From Deinococcus sp. YIM 134068 (GTDB lineage Bacteria > Deinococcota > Deinococci > Deinococcales > Deinococcaceae), in contig NZ_JAZHPF010000006.1 of NCBI RefSeq assembly GCF_036543075.1, forward strand, positions 62,001 to 126,000: a DNA stretch of 64,000 nt, in the 5' to 3' direction. Shown in pieces: positions 57,147-64,000 of this stretch; the first letter of the stretch is position 1, and each line of letters begins with the position of its first letter. A program made the translations under genes and the position numbers. Under the pieces are notes generated by a model. The model had not been told where the DNA came from. It searched no databases and saw only the letters and a list, made by a program, of their open reading frames with translations.

Positions 57147-57641
57147 TCAGGTGCTCAGCAACCGCTCGACGCGCGTCGCGGCGATCACGAGGGTGCCGTC
57201 AACGTGCCTCAGCTTGCCGATCACCTGTACGCCGTGTTCGAGCTGAAGAGAGCCGAGCCAAGGCAGGTGTTGCGGCGCCGTCAGGGCCAGCGTGGAGGGC
57301 AGGTCCGCCGCCTCGACACTGAGCCGGACCCGCAATTCGCCCTGGCGCTCCTCCGGCCAGCCGGACACCCGACCAGAGACGTTGAACATGTTGAGTGAGG
57401 GGGTGCCGGGCATCACCAGGTCGAAGGCGGAGGCCACCAGCAGCCCGCCATGTACGTGGCCGACCTGTACGAACACATGGCACTCCGGCACGACCTGCCG
57501 CCTGGCCTTATTCGCCAGCTCGTGCGTTACCAACACGTCGAGAACAGAGTCGCCCACATCGAGGGAAAAAACGAGGCCGCCAGGCGACGTCAGCACTTGC
57601 GGCGCCGACGTGACCTGGCCGATCAGTGATCCATGCAGCAT
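57147..57641 (-). CDS. OB-fold-like protein, two halves (164 aa)
   Basis: A 164-aa beta-rich protein with two similar halves: HGSLIGQVTSAPQVLTSPGG with CHVFVQVGHVHGGLLVAS, and FNVSGRVSGWPEERQGELRV with VQVIGKLRHVDGTLVIAATRVE. The arrangement recalls two short SSB-type OB folds. TACAGT lies 6 nt before ATG 57641, so it is leaderless in form. It is the second such protein in block 4. Function inferred only from fold pattern. Confidence 0.6.
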   Translation of the reverse strand: MLHGSLIGQVTSAPQVLTSPGGLVFSLDVGDSVLDVLVTHELANKARRQVVPECHVFVQVGHVHGGLLVASAFDLVMPGTPSLNMFNVSGRVSGWPEERQGELRVRLSVEAADLPSTLALTAPQHLPWLGSLQLEHGVQVIGKLRHVDGTLVIAATRVERLLST

Positions 57642-57647
57642 GAACCG

Positions 57648-57653
57648 ACTGTA
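57648..57653 (-). promoter_or_regulatory. -10 box TACAGT of leaderless gene
   Basis: TACAGT (minus strand) 6 nt before ATG 57641. Confidence 0.55.
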
Positions 57654-57701
57654 GGGGGGGAGTGGTTGCAGCCTGCCGGACTGGCGGCGCGGAAAGGGTG
57701 T

Positions 57702-58031
57702 TTACCGCCGGTACGTGCGCCAGAGCACCAGGCTGGACGCGCCCAGGAACGCCAGCACGCTGACGTTCGAGACGACGCACAGGCTGCCGGTGACCAGAGA
57801 TACGGCTGCGCCCCCGAGCAGGGCCAGCAGGCCGAGCGCGAGAACCGCCACGACCCCCTGAACCTCCGTGGCGACCGGGACAAAGGCCGCGAACAGCAGC
57901 AGCATGGCAAGCGGCACCAGGGCAGGCTGGGTCACCGCGAGCAGGGCCAGCAGCGCCAGTGCGGCGACGGGCAGAATCAGGCGCGTCTGCGCCTTCGCGA
58001 GAGCAGGACGCCGGAATCCGGTGATCAGCAT
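57702..58031 (-). CDS. small polytopic membrane protein, 109 aa
   Basis: A 109-aa protein with about four transmembrane segments (18-35, 38-55, 58-78, 82-102) and basic ends. AGGAGG precedes ATG 58031. It lies between the recombinase and the OB-fold gene. No family recognised. Confidence 0.75.
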   Translation of the reverse strand: MLITGFRRPALAKAQTRLILPVAALALLALLAVTQPALVPLAMLLLFAAFVPVATEVQGVVAVLALGLLALLGGAAVSLVTGSLCVVSNVSVLAFLGASSLVLWRTYRR

Positions 58032-58198
58032 AGGTCCCTCCTGGGAGTCAGAACTTGCCGGACCAGCCTAGGGGTGGGTGCAGGAGGTTGGCCTTCTCAT
58101 TATTGCCCTCCCGTCCTGCGTAAAGTGTGGCAGTGGTGAACGTCCGGGAGAACCGAAGGATGTGCGCTCGCGTGGAAGCCTGGGCCTCGTGGAGGCCG

Positions 58199-58218
58199 AT
58201 TGACCTGTACAGGTCAAT
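58199..58218. other. perfect 20-bp palindrome next to recombinase
   Basis: ATTGACCTGTACAGGTCAAT is fully self-complementary and stands alone, 60 bp downstream of the tyrosine recombinase stop. It may be an operator or part of a recombination site. Confidence 0.75.
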
Positions 58219-58277
58219 TCCTGCTGCCAGGAGGAATGTGTGACCAGGTTCGATCAGCTTCTCGCCTGAGACCTGGC

Positions 58278-59330
58278 TCAATCCGCCCGTTCGGCCGCTT
58301 CCAGCGCTTCGAGCCGCACGTCCGCGTCGAGCTTGGCGTAGATCGCGCTGGTCGTCACTGAGGCGTGTCCCAGTACGTCCGAGACCACGTGCAGATCGCG
58401 GGTGGCCCGGTACAGCCGTGTCCCCGCCGTTCGCCGCAACGTGTGTGCCCCCCACAGGTCCGGCGGCAGGCCCAGGTGCTGGAAATAGCCGTTGACGATG
58501 CTCCGCAAGCCCGCCGTCGTGAGCTGCCTTCCCAGGTGCCCGCGATGAAAGGACACGATCAGGGCGGGCTGGTCGCCGGGAAGGTCACCCGCGAGGACCA
58601 AGGCCCGGCGCATCTGGAGCCAGGCCTCCAACACCTGTCCTGCTCCCGGAGGCAGGGGGATGCGCCGGGCCTTGCCCCCCTTGCCGTGGGTGACCTGCAC
58701 CTCGCGCTGCCCAAGTTGCACGTCGCCCACCTGCAAGGTCACGATCTCCTGCGCGCGCAGGCCCAGGGTGGCCCCCAGAACCAGGATCGCGCGGTCGCGG
58801 GCGGCCGTGGCCGGGTCCTGCTTCCCTTCCGGAGCGGCAAGGAGGGCCCGGTACTGGGACGGCGACAGGGCGCGCTTCTTCATGTGGGCCGGGGTGGGGT
58901 CACGCGGCGCGGGCACCGCCAGCGCCGGGTTCTCGCGCACGGCGCCCGCCCAGACCAGTGCCCGGTAGAGGGCCCGCACGCCGTACAGGTAGGTGGCCAC
59001 ACTGCCCAGGGTCAATCCAGTCCTCTTCCCGTCCAGTCGCAGTCGCTCACGGGTATGGATGACGTAGGCTTCGAGGTCGTCCGGGGTCAGGTTCTGCACA
59101 CTCAGGCGCGGAGACTGTGGCGGGCCGGTGAACGCCAGGAAGTCGCGCACGGCCACCCCGTAGTTTCTGAGGGTCTGGGGGCTGACTCCACCGGCCCGCC
59201 GCGACTTCACCCGCAGGTGGTGTCCCAGCAGATCGAGCAAGGCCTCGGCGTCCTGGGCCTGGGCCGCTCTCAGCGCCTCGCGCCGACGGTTCTCGGGGTT
59301 GGCCCACTTCGAGGCGAGGACGAGAGTCAC
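58278..59330 (-). CDS. tyrosine recombinase / integrase (XerC/D-like)
   Basis: A 350-aa recombinase. The N-terminal SAM-like domain spans about 40-140 (SPQTLRNYGVAVRDFLAF). The catalytic domain has Arg in GLRAQEIVTLQ, a Lys in THGKGGKARRIPL, HTLRR (His-x-x-Arg), a later His in LGHASVTT, and the Tyr nucleophile in SAIYAKL. It cuts and rejoins DNA, for example to resolve plasmid multimers or integrate an element. GTG 59330 is chosen to exclude a low-complexity Pro/Gly lead; ATG 59465 is an in-frame alternative. Neither has a clear ribosome binding site. Confidence 0.88.
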   Translation of the reverse strand: MTLVLASKWANPENRRREALRAAQAQDAEALLDLLGHHLRVKSRRAGGVSPQTLRNYGVAVRDFLAFTGPPQSPRLSVQNLTPDDLEAYVIHTRERLRLDGKRTGLTLGSVATYLYGVRALYRALVWAGAVRENPALAVPAPRDPTPAHMKKRALSPSQYRALLAAPEGKQDPATAARDRAILVLGATLGLRAQEIVTLQVGDVQLGQREVQVTHGKGGKARRIPLPPGAGQVLEAWLQMRRALVLAGDLPGDQPALIVSFHRGHLGRQLTTAGLRSIVNGYFQHLGLPPDLWGAHTLRRTAGTRLYRATRDLHVVSDVLGHASVTTSAIYAKLDADVRLEALEAAERAD

Positions 59331-59524
59331 AGGGGAGCCAGGAGGCGCGGCCGGTCGGGGTCCTGGACCAGGATGAGGGGCGCCGTCGCCAACCGACGTT
59401 CCTGGAGTTGAAGCAGGAGGTCCCAGTGAAATTCCGGCACAGGTCGCGGGCTGAGCACGCCGCATGATACTTGCGTTTATGTCCCTAAGCACAAGTAGAG
59501 GAGAGCATGACCCGGCATTGCTGC

Positions 59525-59569
59525 CCGCCCTTCCTCTTGTCCGCCCTGCTGTCAGGAGAGGAAGGGCGG
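59525..59569. repeat. 12-bp inverted repeat upstream of recombinase
   Basis: CCGCCCTTCCTC and its exact complement, 21-nt loop, in the gap between the 187-aa secreted protein and the recombinase. No T-run on either strand; role unknown. Confidence 0.55.
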
Positions 59570-59734
59570 CCAAGAACCAGGATTCATCTACCGGGGGGGT
59601 GAGCTCATCCTCGCCCCGCGTGATCCTGAGACCCGGCAAGCTGCACCGGAGTGGCGGACCCCCCGTCCCCCCCTTCAGCCACCGGCGTGTCGTTGGGCTG
59701 ATCTCACGCTGCGTGGTCAGCTTGCGGGGAGAAA

Positions 59735-60298
59735 TCAAGGTCCTGGTGTGACGGTGGCTGTGCAGACGTATTTCCCGGCATTCAACTTGCAGTGGGTGAG
59801 GCTCACGGTATAGGCCTTCCCCCCCACGACAGCCTGCGTCGTCCCGAGGTTCACGGCGGCTCCGGCTGGAACAGGGGTGGTCGAAGGTCCAGGAACCGAG
59901 GGGTTCCGGACAGGAATGTTTTCCCAGGGGATGTTCTCTATCGTCAAAACCCGCAGGGAGGTCGTGGTTGTGGGAATGGCGAACAGGACCGACACCTTGA
60001 CCGGCACATTGCGGTACATGGAGATGAAGCCTGTTCTGCTGTCCAAGGTGCCACCGGCGGCGGCAACTTTGCTGGCCTTGAGCGTCTTGCCGTCCGTCGT
60101 CGTGGTCTCGAACAGATCCGTATTGAACTGAAGCTGGTTCTGATCTTCCTGAAGGGTGTACGTCAGATCACACCGAACTCCGGTGCTGACCGAATAGCAG
60201 GCCCCAAGTTGATATTGCCCATGTCCACCCTGCCAGGACTGGGCGTTCCCCACAGTGGCGCCGACCAGCAGCGCGACCATCCCCATTCGGCTTTTCAT
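59735..60298 (-). CDS. secreted hypothetical protein, 187 aa
   Basis: A 187-aa protein with a signal peptide (MGMVALLVGATVGNAQ). The mature part is beta-rich, with four Cys in two close pairs (CYSVSTGVRC and HCKLNAGKYVC) suggesting disulfides, and a Pro/Thr linker (NPSVPGPSTTPVPAG). AGGCGG precedes ATG 60298. No family recognised. Probably exported to the surface or periplasm. Confidence 0.72.
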   Translation of the reverse strand: MKSRMGMVALLVGATVGNAQSWQGGHGQYQLGACYSVSTGVRCDLTYTLQEDQNQLQFNTDLFETTTTDGKTLKASKVAAAGGTLDSRTGFISMYRNVPVKVSVLFAIPTTTTSLRVLTIENIPWENIPVRNPSVPGPSTTPVPAGAAVNLGTTQAVVGGKAYTVSLTHCKLNAGKYVCTATVTPGP

Positions 60299-60461
60299 GT
60301 GCCGCCTATGGTAAGAGATGAATGGGGTGGGTGCGCGGACACGGCTCCCATCCACCACCGCACGGCGAGCGGAGAGCTTTCCAGTTCACCGTGCTGCCGA
60401 CCAGGCGTGAGTGCTTCGCGCAGCAGCTCGGCGCTCGCTCAGGCCTGGCCGTGCTCCCGGG

Positions 60462-61244
60462 TCACGGCCGCCCGAACAGTTGCACCCAGTGAATGCCGTG
60501 GTTGCTCTGCTCGCTCGCCCAATACGCCCCGCCCATCACCTGCCACGCGGGGTCGAGCATGTTCCGGCAGTGCCCTGGGCTGGTCAGCAACCTCGCGACG
60601 GCCAGCTCCGCCGTGTTGCCTCCGTGCTGGAGGTTCTCCCCTACCCCGCCTCGAAAACCTGCCTGCGCCGCCCGATTCTCCGGGGCGCTGCCCGTGTAGG
60701 GGTCGACGTGGCCGGTGAAGTTCAGGGTCGCCAGGCGCTGGGCGTAGAGTTGCGCGGCCGCGAACAGCCGGTCGTCCCATATCAGCGGTGGAGCTGGTGG
60801 GGAGCGGACTCCGCCGCAGTTCGCGCCTCTCGCCCGGGCGGCGTTGGTGGCGGCGAGGAGCTGGCGGCCCTCAGCGGCGGCTCCTCGCAGGCCGGGAGGA
60901 ATCTTCGGGTCGGCCACCACTAGGGCGTACCCACGCCCGTGGGGGGCGAGGCCGTAGGCGATCAGCCCCTGGTACGTGCCGCAGCGTTCCCGCACGGCCT
61001 GGAGGAAGGCCCCTGGCTGACCGTTCACCCGCAGGCCCTGCATCTGCTGGTAGGCGTACCCCGCCTCGGCCGCCGATGGCTTCACGGCGCCGTGCCGGGT
61101 GTAGGCCTGAGCGACGCGGTCGAGGTGGGCGCTGCGGGTGAGGGTCAGGCCGCACGAGGCGAAGGTCTGCTCCAGGGCAGGGCGGATGGACTGTGCGCCC
61201 GCGTCTCCCGTCAGGATGAGGAGGGGAATCAGGACCCGCTTCAT
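60462..61244 (-). CDS. secreted CAP-domain (SCP/PR-1-like) protein
   Basis: A 260-aa protein: a signal peptide (VLIPLLILTGDAGAQ), an unassigned N-terminal region (about 20-120), then a CAP domain (about 125-260) with LLAATNAARARGANCGG, WDDRLFAAAQLYAQRLA, GFRGGVGENLQHG, and SPGHCRNMLDPAWQVMGGAYW. CAP proteins are extracellular, and some bind lipids or peptides. The start overlaps the nuclease stop (ATGA), so the two are cotranscribed. Confidence 0.9.
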   Translation of the reverse strand: MKRVLIPLLILTGDAGAQSIRPALEQTFASCGLTLTRSAHLDRVAQAYTRHGAVKPSAAEAGYAYQQMQGLRVNGQPGAFLQAVRERCGTYQGLIAYGLAPHGRGYALVVADPKIPPGLRGAAAEGRQLLAATNAARARGANCGGVRSPPAPPLIWDDRLFAAAQLYAQRLATLNFTGHVDPYTGSAPENRAAQAGFRGGVGENLQHGGNTAELAVARLLTSPGHCRNMLDPAWQVMGGAYWASEQSNHGIHWVQLFGRP

Positions 61245-61882
61245 TCGCACGCCACCCCGTCGCCATCCTGGTCCAGGTGCGGGCCGTAGCCGGGCTGCCC
61301 GCGATGCAAGGGCGTGACTCCAGCGGCGCGGGCGGCGGCGCAGGTGCGGTAAGACACGCTGCTGGAGGGGACTGGAGACCCGGCTACCCGTGGGGTACCG
61401 GCGCTCGGTGGGTTGCCCGGATTGCGCCGGTACTCCCACGGGTTCTGGTAGGTGCCCGCGTGCAGCCCCCTGCGGGCAGCCTTCGCCTTGATCTCCGCGT
61501 CGCGGTAGACCCCGCCGCCGTACTGGAGGTACGGCAACGCCCAGCCCTGCTCGACCAGCCAGCGGTTCACCTCCACTCCACCGACGGCACAAACTCCGAC
61601 CATGCGGCCGTAGCGGTCGGTGTCCTGCCGCTGGCAGGTCACGTTGCGCCCCCGGAGGAAATCGGCGAGGGCGAAGGCCGCTTCTCGTCCGCAGGCGTAC
61701 CGGATGCCGCCTCGCACGCAGTGCTGGCTGGATTCCGGGGCATCTACCCCGAAAAGACGGATCTTCGTGTCTCTGATCTGAAGGGTGTCGCCGTCGGTGA
61801 CGGTCGGCACGCCGGAGATGGAGGCCACGGGCCCGGCCCAGGCAGTGGTCGTCAGAAGCAGGAGTAGGAACCGGTGCCGCAT
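61241..61882 (-). CDS. secreted thermonuclease with Excalibur domain
   Basis: A 213-aa protein: a signal peptide (FLLLLLTTTAWA), then a staphylococcal-nuclease OB fold with TVTDGDTLQI, IRLFGVDAPE, and TDRYGRMVGVC. A C-terminal Excalibur calcium-binding-like domain follows (YRTCAAARAAGVTPL, then DQDGDGVACE). It cuts DNA or RNA outside the cell or in the envelope. Of two adjacent ATGs, 61882 is preferred because TAGGGT lies 6 nt before it. Confidence 0.93.
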   Translation of the reverse strand: MRHRFLLLLLTTTAWAGPVASISGVPTVTDGDTLQIRDTKIRLFGVDAPESSQHCVRGGIRYACGREAAFALADFLRGRNVTCQRQDTDRYGRMVGVCAVGGVEVNRWLVEQGWALPYLQYGGGVYRDAEIKAKAARRGLHAGTYQNPWEYRRNPGNPPSAGTPRVAGSPVPSSSVSYRTCAAARAAGVTPLHRGQPGYGPHLDQDGDGVACE

Positions 61883-61888
61883 CATGTG

Positions 61889-61894
61889 ACCCTA
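61889..61894 (-). promoter_or_regulatory. -10 box TAGGGT of leaderless nuclease gene
   Basis: TAGGGT (minus strand) 6 nt before ATG 61882, the same box as at 23043 and 35168. Confidence 0.55.
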
Positions 61895-61985
61895 CACGAG
61901 GGGTACGGGTCCCGGCGGCGAAGTTGTTCTCGTCGCTCGGGCGACAGGGTACCTGGACCAGCCATTCTCTCGGGACGTGGGACGC

Positions 61986-63128
61986 CTACTTGCCGGGTCG
62001 GGCTCGGGGCAGGCTCTCGTCGAACCAGGTGACGAGCTGGGGCAGCAATCCCGGTCGGAAGGCGTCGCGCACGGGCAGGACGTGCAACACGCCGTGCCGG
62101 GCGTAGTACACGCCGAGCCGCCGCACAGGAAGGTCACTGCCCCGAATCCCTGCCAGGCGGTCGAGGACCAAGTACGCGCTGAGCTGTTGTAGGTACTCCC
62201 CGCGCAGCCGCAGGTGCCGGGTGGCCTTTACCTCGATCAATATGTCGTCCACGAGTAGGTCCGCGTCCGCTCCCCCGAAACGTCCTGCCGCCGGGAAGTG
62301 GGGATTCAGGATCAGTTGCTGCTCCGCCCGGAACGCCTCCAGCGGTACCGCCCGCACCAGGGCCAGCACGTCCCGCCACGCCTCCGCCGGGACGAAACCT
62401 GCTAGGCCCTGGAAGAGGCCCGTGCGGGCGACCACCTCGTAGGAGGCCAGCACCACTGCGGCCCGGGCGTGCCGCTCCCCGAAGGGCAGGCCGTCCACGA
62501 CTTCCCCAAGGGTGTGTTCCGCCTCGTCCACGGCGGCCAGCACCTGATCCCGGTTCATCTGGAAGGCCGCGTACCGGGCCACAAGCGGGCCCCGTGTGGG
62601 CAGCACCTCGGGGTGCAGGCCCTGTACCACGAAGCGCAGGGCATAGTCGAAGGCGGTGCCGACCAGGCCGGGGTCGGCGCCGAGCGGCGGGCACACCAGG
62701 GGCGCGTCGGGGGGGTGCGGCAGGGGCTGAGCCAAGGCCACCCGGATAGCCTGCCGGGCCTCCGGGGTGTGGCGGAGGTAGGCGCTCAGGCTGCCGAAGG
62801 GTGGACGGGCCGGGGGTGTCAGTGGCGGTGGCAGACAGGTGCGGTCGGGACGCGGCCTCGGGGATGAGGGCCGGTAGACCACCTGCCCCCCGGCGGCCCC
62901 GGCCGCGGCCAGGAGGGACGAGACACTGTGTTCAGCGTGTGCCAGGGTCGTGATCAGAGCACGGTAGGGCAGCAGGTCAAGTTCGTGGTCGACCAGAATC
63001 CATTCCGGCGCCCAGCTCGACGTATCGAGCCGGTAGGTGACGACGCTGCCGTGGGGCAGTTGGAAGATCGCCTGGATGGGTACCTGGTGCGGTCGGCCGT
63101 CACGCGGCGTAGCGCACCCCCGTTCCAT
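61986..63128 (-). CDS. PD-(D/E)XK nuclease-like protein
   Basis: A 380-aa protein. Residues about 290-335 read FGGADADLLVDDILIEVKATRHLRL, then YLQQLSAYLVLD. This is the D...ExK core of PD-(D/E)XK nucleases, with the Gln-containing helix common in restriction-type enzymes. The N-terminal 200 residues are unassigned. ATG 63128 overlaps the methyltransferase gene by 29 nt. Pairing with a methyltransferase suggests restriction or defence, which is inference. Confidence 0.72.
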   Translation of the reverse strand: MERGCATPRDGRPHQVPIQAIFQLPHGSVVTYRLDTSSWAPEWILVDHELDLLPYRALITTLAHAEHSVSSLLAAAGAAGGQVVYRPSSPRPRPDRTCLPPPLTPPARPPFGSLSAYLRHTPEARQAIRVALAQPLPHPPDAPLVCPPLGADPGLVGTAFDYALRFVVQGLHPEVLPTRGPLVARYAAFQMNRDQVLAAVDEAEHTLGEVVDGLPFGERHARAAVVLASYEVVARTGLFQGLAGFVPAEAWRDVLALVRAVPLEAFRAEQQLILNPHFPAAGRFGGADADLLVDDILIEVKATRHLRLRGEYLQQLSAYLVLDRLAGIRGSDLPVRRLGVYYARHGVLHVLPVRDAFRPGLLPQLVTWFDESLPRARPGK

Positions 63129-64000
63129 CCGCCGCCGTCAGCCTCACCTGACCCAGCATCACCAACGTGGCGATGATTTCCTCGACCTGATTCGCCTTCG
63201 CGCCGCTGAACGCGCCGATAACCTCTCCGGCCGTGAGGGGCTGCCCCGCCTGCTGGAGGTGCTGCCGCACCGCCTGGACCTGAGCGGGCAAACTGGCCGG
63301 GAAGCGGATCTGCGGCGCCGCTTTTGCGGCAGTGGCGGCCACCGTGATCCCCAATCCACCCTGGGCACTCCGCTTGGGGTCCTGGTAGTCCGGGCGCAGG
63401 TAACGGACAGTGCCCGCCCGTTCTTCCAGGGTTCGGGCGGCATTGAGCGCGGCGAGGTTGGCCAGGATGTTCTGTTGGCCCAGGTCCGCAGGCCAGCCGT
63501 AAGCCGCTGCCACTGCCGTGTCCAGCTCGTCGTGCAGCTCCTTCAGGACGGTCACGAGGCCCTGATCGTGGGTTCGCTGCTCTCCGGCATCGAGCGGTTC
63601 CCCGCTTCTCAGTTTGGCGAGGACGTTGTACAGCCCAGTAATGGTGAGCGCCGGGTACAGCACCTGGCGTGCCTTCCGGTGGTCATCCATGTTCTGCGCA
63701 AGTTCCCGAATGCGGGCTTTCTGCACCTCGCTCGCGTCCGGGAAGGGGAACGTCTCGAAACAGGTCGTCTTGTTGTAGCGGGGCCGGTCCTCCAGGGTGC
63801 CCCCCTGCGCCAGCGACCACAGCACGTGAGACCGGCTGCTCAGCACGCCGAGCATGTACGCGTCGTCGAAGCCGAACGTCACCAGGGTGCTGTCTGGGAT
63901 CACGCTGGCGTCGATGAACTGGAACACCTGGTGCTTCGCGGTCTCCAACGTCACCACGTACCGGCTCAGCCCCGCCGTGAACGCCCGGAAGACGGGGCGG
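63100..64000 (-). CDS. C-terminal part of a class I DNA methyltransferase (truncated by window)
   Basis: About 300 C-terminal residues of a large methyltransferase-specificity protein. The visible part has TLETAKHQVFQFIDASVIPDS, then LGVLSSRSHVLWSL, RYNKTTCFETFPFPDASEVQ, and QGLVTVLKELHDELDTAVAAAYGWP. These are the target-recognition/C-terminal motifs of MmeI- and Eco57I-like class I enzymes that methylate adenine, some also cutting DNA. The catalytic NPPY region lies beyond the window. It overlaps the nuclease-like gene. Confidence 0.87.
   Translation of the reverse strand, partial: RPVFRAFTAGLSRYVVTLETAKHQVFQFIDASVIPDSTLVTFGFDDAYMLGVLSSRSHVLWSLAQGGTLEDRPRYNKTTCFETFPFPDASEVQKARIRELAQNMDDHRKARQVLYPALTITGLYNVLAKLRSGEPLDAGEQRTHDQGLVTVLKELHDELDTAVAAAYGWPADLGQQNILANLAALNAARTLEERAGTVRYLRPDYQDPKRSAQGGLGITVAATAAKAAPQIRFPASLPAQVQAVRQHLQQAGQPLTAGEVIGAFSGAKANQVEEIIATLVMLGQVRLTAADGTGVRYAA

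Noticed and set aside
58199..58218. Radiation/desiccation response motif of Deinococcus
   Set aside because: The palindrome does not match the TTATG...CATAA form expected for that motif, and it lies downstream of the gene.
1..64000. tRNA, rRNA or insertion-sequence elements
   Set aside because: No cloverleaf-like sequence, rRNA stretch, transposase gene or terminal repeat pair was recognised by eye. A tRNA scan was not possible here.

Overview
This is a high-GC, mostly minus-strand window that reads like accessory DNA, probably a megaplasmid, of a Deinococcus. The support is: a single-stranded DNA-binding protein with two OB folds in one chain, as in Deinococcus-Thermus; a close relative of the Deinococcus repair protein DdrA; many genes that look leaderless, with a TANNNT box 6-7 nt before the start codon; and no rRNA or tRNA genes noticed. 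The genus call is inference from these traits.

Block 1 (about 1-23 kb, almost all minus strand) is a long PRTRC (ParB-related, ThiF-related cassette) superoperon. In transcription order from 23.0 kb it carries small unknown genes, SSB, a 30-aa leader-like ORF with a terminator, a membrane protein, ParB, unknown genes, a NADAR-family protein, DdrA, an AbrB-VapC toxin-antitoxin pair, a MoxR-type AAA+ ATPase, a VWA/metallopeptidase protein, PRTRC E, PRTRC C (ubiquitin-like), four tandem PRTRC-F-like paralogues, two small genes, PRTRC B (E2-like), PRTRC ThiF (E1-like), and a Fic toxin-antitoxin pair. Genes are tightly coupled by ATGA/GTGA overlaps. Where gaps exist, many hold a hairpin that starts with GTCGC on the coding strand and differs in arm sequence from gap to gap.

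Block 2 (23.6-41.9 kb) encodes a type IV secretion system. The minus operon runs VirB2-, VirB3-, VirB4-, VirB5-, VirB6- and VirD4-like, a phospholipase-D-like exported protein, a small membrane protein, a lytic transglycosylase (VirB1-like) and a SpoIIIAA/Ycf45-like ATPase in the VirB11 position. VirB10-like is divergent on the plus strand with a Replic_Relax-like gene behind it. A second minus operon (41.8-37.8 kb) has a VirB9-like protein, a large exported protein, a second phospholipase-D-like protein, a lipoprotein-like protein and another Replic_Relax-like gene. No relaxase was found.

Block 3 (42-54.5 kb) holds a replication-type operon (winged-helix protein, RNase-H-fold protein, MshEN-domain protein, primase-polymerase) with phased TTGTGG repeats at its head, two large BTAD/TPR regulators, and a type III polyketide synthase.

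Block 4 (54.6-64 kb) has two tandem OB-fold SSB-like proteins, unknown genes, a tyrosine recombinase with a perfect palindrome next to it, secreted proteins (CAP domain, thermonuclease-Excalibur), and at the right edge a PD-(D/E)XK nuclease-like gene beside a truncated DNA methyltransferase, possibly a defence or restriction locus.

The most interesting content is the expanded PRTRC/ubiquitin-like cassette combined with a MoxR-VWA chaperone pair, and the family of intergenic GTCGC hairpins that punctuates it.
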